Shown: positions 56,877 through 64,000 of the stretch, one piece after another
Layout: every line of letters begins with the position of its first letter
Position numbering within the stretch: the stretch's first letter is position 1
Origin: Amoebidium appalachense
Lineage: Eukaryota > Ichthyosporea
Length of the DNA: 64,000 nucleotides
NCBI GenBank assembly: GCA_963693365.1
Contig: CAVNZM010000013.1
Span: 8,060,001 to 8,124,000, forward strand
Direction: 5' to 3'
Program-made: the position numbers and the translations under genes
Notes under the pieces: generated by a model
What the model saw: only the letters and a program-made list of their open reading frames with translations
Told to the model about the DNA's origin: nothing
The model's database searches: none

Positions 56877-57452
56877 GGAGGAGGGGTGACTCCTACTCAT
56901 TTGTCAAAGCCTGCAAGCTTGTGTTTAAATTTGTGCGTTGTGTGTAACAGCTTCCGTTCACCTGTTGTCGTGGACAAATGCTGGTGTAACTGCAGACATA
57001 TGCTGAATGTTTTGCTTTGCCCGCTCTCATGCTCTGTGTTTTAACTGTGCGCATGCTCGTATTCATTTCTTCCTTTCCGTCATCACCATGTTCACAGGCA
57101 CAAAAAGAACTATCCACAATTACACACCCACCTTCTGCATTCTCCTGTTGACGTTCCACAGGGACATGATGTCTTCCTGGGGAAGAAACGACGCTATTCT
57201 CTCGAGCAACTCATCTGGTAGGTCCAGCAACTGGAGTGATGTTTCCTCCTCCAGCGGGCGTGGTCGAGGTGAACGTACCCCTTGAGCCTGGTAGACAGCA
57301 GCAGCCGCAAGGAGGATAGGAAGAAGGAGAAGTTGTTCGGGGGGAACGGAGTTTTGAATGGAGTGGTTGTGGGTGATGGGTTGGACCGTGGAATTGTCGT
57401 CATCGTTGTTGTTTTGTGGATCCATTCCTGGTTGAACTGAATCCTCTGACAT
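52811..57452 (-). CDS. F-box and leucine-rich-repeat protein
   Basis: Exons on the minus strand: 57452-57132, 56108-55943, 55546-55286, 54923-54791, 54519-54315, 53744-53670, 52951-52811. All phases agree, giving 433 aa plus TGA. Residues 1-40 are Asn/Asp-rich. A short hydrophobic stretch (LLLLPILLAAAAVY, about 42-55) precedes the F-box (LLDLPDELLERIASFLPQED and following, about 73-107). The other exons encode about eight leucine-rich repeats, for example FPFLHTLVLAEDVGAADL, MPRLQCLQLWGCQHVTDAGL, LTSLTVVNAFTPDYL, LSALRLDDCHSISDLSAL and LPNLQVLNLYGCEE. The tail is Pro/Gln-rich. F-box proteins bind SKP1 and bring targets to an SCF ubiquitin ligase, with the repeats choosing the target. The target is unknown. 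The hydrophobic stretch before the F-box is unusual. Confidence 0.92.
53520..53656. repeat. (CA)n with (CAGACA)n
   Basis: Pure CA at 53521-53578, then CAGACA units at 53590-53628, then CA again, in the last intron of the F-box gene. On the gene's sense strand this is TG directly after the exon 6 donor. A TG tract on the + strand at 52958-52990 gives CA before the last acceptor. Confidence 0.93.
55660..55712. repeat. (TTTC)n and T run
   Basis: About eight TTTC units followed by a T run, in the second intron of the F-box gene. G runs follow at about 55740-55755 and 55833-55858. Confidence 0.92.
56170..56366. repeat. (GA)n and (GGGA)n polypurine tract
   Basis: About 195 bp of nearly pure purine, with GGGA units at about 56202-56240 and GA at 56290-56365, in the first intron of the F-box gene. 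On the sense strand it is a polypyrimidine tract about 60 nt downstream of the exon 2 acceptor's intron end, so it could serve as an extended pyrimidine tract. Confidence 0.92.
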
Positions 57453-58195
57453 GTAGCTTGCCTAGCAATAGTTCGTTGTGTGTAGAAGTACGGAGGTAAA
57501 AAAAGGCACTTGGTTCTTGCCTGCTCTCAAGTTACTTGTATGTCTGGAAGTAATGCCGAAAGCCCCCACCAGCAAAAATGAGCACTGCCATGATCTTTTC
57601 TTTAGATACACACACAAAACAGGCAACCCGCAGCTGGTGCTGTTGGAGCTATGCCTGCTATATGTCAGAGGGGTGGACAGAAGTGCCTTTGAAGCTCCCA
57701 CATGCAGCAAACAAAACAAGGGGTGCGCTATGTATGAAGGCGCTCATGAGGTGTTTCCGCTGAGGTATCGATGGCTATATTCCATCTTTCAGTCAAACGC
57801 TGTGCAAGGGAAATAGTTGATGATTCAGGTTCGAATACCGTGATGGGGAATAGATGAGGTGATGCAAGAGGAGAAAGATAGAGTCATGTCAAGTGTTCGT
57901 GAACGGTCGACGAAGTTTCGGCCGTTTCTGCACTGCTGTGCCGTGGGCACGACTCGGATCAGAGAGATACAAACGAGGACTCCGGTGTGAAACGACATGA
58001 ACCTAATCTCGAGGATAAAGTAGCTGACTCTTTCAGTGTCTGCTGCCTCGAAGATATCGTATTAAGAAATATATGGGGATGCAAAGGAATGTGATCGAAT
58101 GCACTGCGCCGCCCGGCCGCGGGACGGGGTTGCCTTTCTGTGTTTGCGTAACGGTTGCGTAAGATGCTGTTGAACTGCCCACAATAAATCTGCAA

Positions 58196-58310
58196 TTTTT
58201 TTTATTTTTTTTTAATAAGGACTTTATTGATATGCTCAGCAAAATAGAAGCCATCGAGATATCACCGATATCTCGGAGAAGAAAATACAAAAGCCCTCAC
58301 TCTCGGATAC
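58196..58310 (-). mobile_element. Retroposon tail fragment, family with GATATCACCGATATC
   Basis: On the minus strand it ends in AATAAAGTCCTTATT followed by an A-rich tail. Its body matches 1437-1502. The sequence AGATATCACCGATATCT forms a short inverted repeat. Confidence 0.6.
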
Positions 58311-58489
58311 GGAGGGGGGGGGGGGATGACCGTACCTCTCCTATCCATAGATCTCTATCCAGTATAATCTAGAGAGACGGGTGTTTGGGTGGGGGGAGGG
58401 GTGGGAAATGCAAGATACAGCAAGATACAGCAAGCGACAAGGGGGAACGGTTTTAAAAAAAATAATAATAATAATCATACTCCCTAGAT

Positions 58490-58687
58490 AACTTTTTTTT
58501 ATATAATAATGACTTTATTGATGTGCTCATATGTTCGAAGGACACGAGATATCCCATATATCTCGAGAGACGATTTTCGAGTTTTTTTATTTTTATAATG
58601 ACTTTATTGATGTGCTCATATGTTCGAAGGACACAAAAAAGAGATATCCCAGATATCTCGAGAGACGATTTTCCAATAGACGTAATG
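58490..58687 (-). mobile_element. Two tandem retroposon tail fragments
   Basis: Two similar copies (about 58490-58578 and 58579-58687). Each on the minus strand reads through an ATATCTCGAGA-type inverted repeat and CTTCGAACATATGAGCAC to ATCAATAAAGTCATTATA and an A run. They share only the final 25 bp with the SINE next door, which suggests a common tail recognised by one retrotransposition machinery. Confidence 0.62.
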
Positions 58688-58930
58688 TTTTTTTTATAAT
58701 GACTTTATTGATGTGCTCATAGAAGGTGAAAAAAACTTTCCGGAATAGCCAAGGCATCCGATCCTTGACTACCCCGGTTGGAGTTAGCTTAGGGCCCTTA
58801 GTTAGAGGGCCATTGCCATAGTTCTGCACCCAGGCAGGGCATCCGATCGGCCAATGCGCTACTGTACATCCCCAGGTGCCTCCTGCGTCGGAGGCGAGGA
58901 GCTTACCCGCTCGGCCACAGCGGCTCCTCA
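58688..58930 (-). mobile_element. tRNA-derived SINE, copy 1
   Basis: Read on the minus strand it starts GAGCCGCTGTGGCCGAGCGG, with a Pol III A box TGGCCGAGCGGG at 58917-58906. An anticodon-arm-like GCCTCCGACGCAGGAGGC and about 170 bp of body follow. It ends GAGCACATCAATAAAGTCAT and an A run. The B box region has decayed (CCTGGGGATG). The head resembles a Leu/Ser type tRNA. Confidence 0.72.
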
Positions 58931-59107
58931 ATAAACTTTGCGGAATAGCCAAGGCACCGATCCTTGACTACCCCGGTTGGAGTTAGCTTAGAGGGCCATT
59001 GCCATAGTCCTGCACCCAGGCGAGTCCCATCAGGGCATCCGATCCCCAATGTGCTACATCCCGGGATTCGAACCAGGTGCCTCCTGCGTCGGAGGCGATG
59101 AGCTTAT
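58931..59107 (-). mobile_element. tRNA-derived SINE, copy 2, 5'-truncated
   Basis: Same family as the copy beside it, in tandem and in the same orientation. It keeps a perfect B box GGTTCGAATCC (59074-59064 on the minus strand) but lacks the A box. Its tail is cut short (GTTTATTGAGG on the + strand side) where copy 1 begins. Confidence 0.7.
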
Positions 59108-59357
59108 CAGGATTATCTAAATAAGCCAGTCTTCTAACTAAAGTTTCTAACGGAATAATCTGAGATAAATAAATACATCGATCTAATTGTTTACGAGAAA
59201 AAGGTTTTGCACAAAAGTGGCACAAACATTTCTGGAAACAAAGGTTACAGCGCCAAAATAAACATTTCCAAGCTATATCACAAGGAGGGGTTAGAATTGC
59301 ATAATCGGTAAGTGTGGTAGGTTTACGTGCAAATTTTGGAGTGATCGGTTTTAGGTT
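58983..59357 (-). pseudogene. AT-rich Cys-rich open frame fused into SINE sequence
   Basis: A minus-strand frame of 124 codons is open from a stop at 59358-59360 to the TAA at 58983-58985. Its first ATG is at 59225. The upstream half, in AT-rich DNA, reads through TPPCDIAWKCLFW and then CNLCFQKCLCHFCAKPFSR, with two CxxC pairs, before running into SINE copy 2. It may be the remnant of a retroelement zinc knuckle or of an unrelated gene. I do not recognise the family. Confidence 0.35.
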
Positions 59358-59808
59358 CTAAAAATAAGCCAGTGGGGCTTAAATTTTCCAGAGTTTGATA
59401 TATATAAATCCAACCGAATTTTACTGTTGTAGAAAGGGGGTTCTTGCTTGTAATTTTTTCGATTTATGTTCTTGTTCGACCCGGCCTCACTAACGGTCAC
59501 AAGTCCTTCAAGCTCAAGTTCAAGCAAAGCAAAGGACAGATGTGATGTGTTTTGTAGTGTTGCTCTAGTCGAGGGCTAGTTAGTGAGCAACCACTTTCCC
59601 ACGAGGACTAAAAGTTCTGTGAAGCGTACGTTTTCTGGCTGCCCGGATTTCATGGGACTGTTATAGCCGGGGACCTTTTTCCGGTTCTCCAGAAATCTGT
59701 TGCAATTTAAATTTGTCATCTGTCCACAGCTACATACACAGTTTGAGTACATTAGAGTGGTAATACTTGAGCTCTCTTTAGGCACGTTAAAGCGCACACG
59801 TGTCAAAC

Positions 59809-61500
59809 ATGGGGCGAGCAAAGAAAGCAGACGCGCAGGTGAAGTCAGCAGAAAAGCCGAAGAACACGGGGGAGGTCAACCCCAAGAGCAAGGCCAAGTG
59901 CATCCACGGCCGTGTGACGCGCTACTGCCGTGACTGTGGGGGCTCTGCGCTGTGCGACCACGGCAGGTTCCGCTACACGTGCAAGGACTGCGGGGGGCAG
60001 GGGATATGCGAGCACGGCAAGCGCAGGACGGTGTGTGTGGAGTGCAAGGGCAGTGGGGTGTGCGAGCACCTCAGGCAGAGGTGGAGCTGCAACGACTGCA
60101 GAGAGGCCGCCTGGAGGGACAGCGAGTACGAGCAGGACGACTATGCGCAGGTGAGGCCTGGGGCTGGATTGGCTGCCTGGTGTGCTATAGTGGGGCACTT
60201 GGGAACGCCTTTTTTTTTTGGGGGGGGGGGGGGGGGGGAAGGGGGGAAGGGGTGAAAGGAGGGGGGGGGGGAGGGGGGGGGGGGGGGGGTTGTAAGGCAA
60301 GTTGTTAACCATTTGTCAGCCAATCCTGTTCTTTGCCCTTTTCTTGCATCATCTTCCGGTTTAAAATAGGGCATGAACTTGCTGTGCATGTGATGAGATT
60401 TGAGACTTGCTTTGCTAGTAATCAGTGGTGTGGTAATGCTTTCAATTTGTCGATCATTGTGGTTGGAAAGCATTATCGCGTCTTCCACAGATACCAGCCT
60501 GCTTTTTTCCCTGTCATGAACTTTTTAATTCCCTTTTGAATACCCCCTCACCACACTGCACAGACCTCTTACAGTCCCCTTAACCCCTCAGGACCAGCCC
60601 CAGGCACCCATCCCGGCCACGGCCAGCCACATACCCCGCTTCCGTGCTTCCATGACCACAAACGAAAACGATGCCGCCACTATTTTGGCCCAGCTTGCGC
60701 CTTCATATGACGCCCGGTTTGCCCAGGACGACCCCTACGACCCCTATGCCCCCCAGCAGCAGACAGGCGACCACTTTGCTCAGCTGCCGCCACCACCGGC
60801 AGTCAAGGGCAAGAAGAAGAAAACACGCAACAAGATCAACGTCAACTGGTACTGCGAGCACAAGAGGGTTAAGAAGTACTGCCGTGGATGTGGCGGTGAA
60901 GGCTTCTGCCCCCACGGGCGCATACCGTACACGTGCAAGGACTGCGGGGGTGCCGGCATATGCGAACACGGACTGCGGCGGTCTGTGTGCCGGCTGTGCA
61001 AGGGCTCGGGCATATGCGTCCACAACAAGCAGAAGTACACGTGCACGGCCTGCCGCATAGGCAAGAGCTTCTGCAAGCACGGTAAGCGCCGGGGCTACTG
61101 CAACGAGTGCGGGGGGTCGCTACTGTGTGCCCACCAGAAGAACAGAGGAAACTGCCGCCTGTGCAAGCCTGAGTACTTCTGTGAGCACATGCGCAAGCGC
61201 ACGGCCTGCAACGTGTGCCGGGCTGGCGGCCACTGCATCCATGGGCGGCGGCGCATCAACTGCATCTACTGCGACGAGACGGGCATGTGTGTGCACGGCA
61301 TAGCACGCCTCAAGTGCCCCCTGTGCCAGGCCGCTCCCCAGGCCGTGCAAGTCGGTGTGTGCCTGTCTATACCCCCCCCCACCCCCTCCTCCTCCCCCCT
61401 TTGGGCGTACAAAAGAAATGAAAGGAAAATCATGTGGCTGATCAATGTGAGCCGATGTTGGAGAAAACGGAAAGCGGAGACGGCAGGTCCCGCGCGGCAA

Positions 61501-61538
<38 letters not shown>

Positions 61539-64000
61539 AGGGCTTGTACGTCTTGTTTGCCTGTGCTGCTATCTATGTTTGGGTTGGATGAGTGCTGTAA
61601 CCACACAGGATTCGTGTTTCCTACAGCTCGACTAAGAAAATGGGTGTGAGGTTCGGGGGGAGAGAGGGGGGGGGGGGGGGGGGGGGAGGCAATGCTCACC
61701 TGTATTTTGCATACTGTTGTGCCTAAATCATGGTTAAGGCACAGCGTCAGACCCAAAACACTCAGTTTTGTAATCTCACACGTCGATGTTTTTCCTCTTT
61801 TGTATTTTCACACGTCGTTTTCCTCTTTTTCCATTTCCACAAGTGCTCTTCCCGTCCATGTTCGTGTTTCTGTTGCTGGTCCTGTGCTGTACATGCTATG
61901 TTTAGTGCCTGTGTGCCCCGAGTGTCCTAAGTCTCAGTGGGCGTTTGTTGTGGCCCTTCGCTGCCATGCTTCCTGTGCCTAACTGAAAACCCCCCTCCCC
62001 CCGCCCCCCAGCACGCGCACATACACATCACACACACACCACAATCGGCACACACATGTCCGTATCTACATGCACACACTGAGAAAACTATGGAGCGCAC
62101 GAAACTTCTAAACAAGGTCATCTGTGTTACACCTCTATTGGCACACACCCATAATCACATGCACACACCCAAAGCACATACGTGCTTATCTCACAGATAC
62201 ACCCACATCACATACACAACCATATCACTGCACACACCCATACTATATGCATGCCTGTCACAGACACCCTCGTCACGCTTCCACCACATACATTTGCAAA
62301 CACACTCGTCACATTCACGAATATCATGCCACATACACCCACATCACATTTACACCTATTTCGCATACACACCTTTTGCTACATACACACCCGATACTCC
62401 ATACACATTCGCATCACATATACACCCATATCACATGCACACCCACACTGCATACAACTACTTCGTTCTAATAACCTCCCCCGCCCTTCAACACACACAC
62501 ACAAACAAACACACACATGCACCCACAGTCTGATATGTACATTCCACGAGAAGACACTCCGAAGTTAAAGCTCGATCGGCATCGATGTACCTAACTTTAA
62601 TCTCCAATGGTTACCTATCGTTATAGTTTGATCTCTGACCAGATTGATTTGAGGATTGGTCAATGTCTGGTTCTCGAATTCGATCGACATCTGGTGAAAA
62701 AGGTTCTTTAATGAAAAACACATATCCTAATAAAGCATTTCCTGTGTGCGCGTCGCTAACACACAATGGTACCGCTCGATAGAGCAAAAAATTAGCTTTC
62801 ATTTAAGTATAGGGTCGAGGGGTTTTCGATCGCTGCGATGGGTCGAAATTTACGAAAAACAGAAAGTAGTCTTCTCGTAGAAGGTACATATTAACTATTC
62901 CCGCTTCCCACAGGTGATGGGCAGGATATGAATGCAGGCTGGCCGCCCGGGGCGTACCAAACAGCTGGAGCACGGCATTCCATGCAGACAGGTGCAGATT
63001 ATCCCCCAGAGGCATGGGTCAAGCTGTTTTGTTTCGTAGGCCTTTGCTTAGTGGGATGGTAGTGGCCCGGTGACAATATTCACAATGGTGCACACGCTAT
63101 ACCCATTGCATTTGTGTATTGGCTTGCTGTGCTTAGAGTGGGGAGCTTGAGAGCTGTGTGGATGTCCAGCTTACACTCTGGTCTTTCTCGGATCTTTCGT
63201 TTTCGTTGTGTTATCAGGAATGGAATGGGTCTCACAACAGTGATTGTTGAGGCATTGGATTTTGCTTGGTGCTGTGTGGTTTTCATTTGTTGGATCGACC
63301 TTGCTTGCATGTTTATTTCTTTTCTCTAGTTACTATGCGTGTTTTTGTTGGGCATGATGATGGGTGGTTGGCAGCTGGCGGATGTAAGGTTTTGCGGGTT
63401 CTGCTGATGGTGGTTTTATTCGTTTTTTATTGCCCACTTCCTTTTTTTCTTTCCTTCTTCATCCCCCCCCCCCCCCCTCGGAGTGGGGTGGGGGATGTGT
63501 GTGCCAATGTGCATGTGTGCGCATGTCAGGGTGGGCGGGCGGATGGGCACATGTGTATTCCTCGTACCCTCATGCATCACCACCTAACCCACCCACACAC
63601 ACACACACACAGGCACTAGTGGTGACGTCAGCATGGACGAGCTACCCCCCCTCAAGCGGCCAGGTGGAGGGGCAGTGGGGACTGAGACGGACGAGGAGCT
63701 ATCAGGGCAGAGACAGTACATGCAGCAGACAACATATAACCACGAGACACAGACACTGGGCACTATATGCCGCCATGGCAAGGAGGCCAGGGATTGTAGC
63801 AAGTGTGGGGATAGCACGGTGTGCAAGCATGGCAGGGAGACACGTACGTGCAAGCGGTGCACAGAGCTGTGCATGCACTCCAACGAGCGTGCCAAGTGCA
63901 TGGCCTGCCGGCTGTCGTACATGTGTGAGCACGACAATGTGCGCCACTATTGCAGGGACTGTCATGGCCGGGGCTACTGCGACCACGGTAAGAAATTGCA
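59809..64000 (+). CDS. Protein of tandem CxHx6CxxC repeats, 3' end beyond window
   Basis: Exons: 59809-60150, 60592-61354, 62914-62991 (probable) and 63613 onward, with a possible GTAAGA donor at 63988. The start ATG has a strong context (AAACATGG) and all joins keep phase. After a Lys-rich start, block 1 (residues 31 to about 97) has 4 repeats such as CDHGRFRYTCKDCGG. A Gln/Pro/Asp-rich linker and a KGKKKKTRNK basic patch follow. Block 2 (from residue 202) has 9 repeats, for example CEHGLRRSVCRLCKG and CIHGRRRINCIYC. An acidic linker (MDELPPLKRPGGG and following) leads to block 3, from residue 447, with 4 complete repeats and the start of a fifth. Each 16-19-residue unit offers C, H, C, C, enough to bind one metal ion. 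I recall similar CEHGRxRxxCKxCGG repeats in proteins of unknown function from oomycetes, algae and fungi. Nucleic-acid or protein binding is only inferred. Confidence 0.85.
60211..60290. repeat. T run and G homopolymers in intron 1 of the Cys/His-repeat gene
   Basis: T9 is followed by G runs of about 10-20 with A interruptions. Similar G runs lie at 61501-61535 and 61656-61686 in intron 2. Confidence 0.9.
62110..62470. repeat. Degenerate tandem repeat of ACACCCAYATCACAT type
   Basis: A 350-bp stretch with many imperfect copies of CATACACCCATATCACATGC-like units of about 17-18 bp, in intron 2 of the Cys/His-repeat gene. CA-rich simple sequence precedes it from about 62010. Confidence 0.75.
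62525..62912. other. AT-rich, repeat-free island before a probable small exon
   Basis: About 390 bp differ from their surroundings: no microsatellite, many CGATC words and low GC. On the minus strand one frame is open from 63015 to 62611 except for a single stop at 62803-62805 (PRPYT, stop, MKANFLLYRAV). I do not recognise it. It may be a decayed insertion or a chance frame. Confidence 0.35.

Larger units (their letters stand above)
57453..59808. other. Divergent intergenic region between genes 4 and 5
   Basis: It presumably carries the promoters of the F-box gene (minus) and the Cys/His-repeat gene (plus). The segment 57460-58190 holds no supported feature. The segment 58196-59107 is a nest of retroposon copies. 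The segment 59108-59500 is AT-rich and contains a Cys-rich minus-strand open frame. Confidence 0.65.

Noticed and set aside
57478-57816. 112-codon + strand frame opposite the F-box promoter
   Set aside because: No recognisable domain, no splice signals linking it to other exons, and ordinary intergenic composition.
58855-58928. Possible tRNA gene on the minus strand (A box plus anticodon-like arm)
   Set aside because: The T arm is degraded in copy 1 and the A box is missing in copy 2. The flanks continue as a repeated SINE body with a polyadenylation-like tail, so neither copy is a functional tRNA.

Overview
The window is nuclear DNA from an intron-rich eukaryote, most likely a protist or alga. 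There are no bacterial-style operons. All coding sequence I can support is split into exons of about 30 to 800 nt joined by GT-AG introns. The introns are packed with (CA)n/(TG)n tracts, C and G homopolymers, (CT)n tracts and minisatellites. I cannot name the species. Most of the very long open frames in all six frames (poly-His/Thr, Cys/Val, Pro, Gly, Ser/Leu) are translated microsatellites, not genes.

Five genes are supported. (1) + strand, 2257-20393: a 25-exon oxysterol-binding-protein-related lipid transfer protein with a PH domain, an EQVSHHPP lipid-binding domain and a C-terminal membrane anchor, resembling animal ORP5/ORP8. Every exon phase fits and the model is 951 residues. (2) - strand, 23206-38846: an ankyrin-repeat protein with a C-terminal SAM domain. 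About 20 exons are placed and the middle is unresolved. (3) + strand, 40825-49407: a 9-exon proton-coupled oligopeptide (POT/PTR2) transporter of 733 residues. (4) - strand, 52811-57452: a 7-exon F-box/leucine-rich-repeat protein of 433 residues. (5) + strand, 59809 to beyond the window end: a protein built of at least 18 CxHx6CxxC repeats. These genes are not an obvious pathway. They look like ordinary neighbours, arranged + - + - +, so genes 1/2 and 3/4 converge and genes 2/3 and 4/5 diverge.

Between and inside genes are mobile elements. There are two copies of a TTAA-flanked element with 20-bp inverted ends (103-1543 and 24501-24762, piggyBac-like). There is a tRNA-derived SINE cluster at 58.2-59.1 kb and a second SINE-like family in introns (8.2-8.9 kb and 37 kb). 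The most unusual features are the Cys/His repeat protein, the transcription-linked polarity of the CA tracts (many acceptors are simply the end of a CA tract), a minisatellite that multiplied a 3' splice site in gene 1, and a tandem duplication that doubled a 5' splice site in gene 3.
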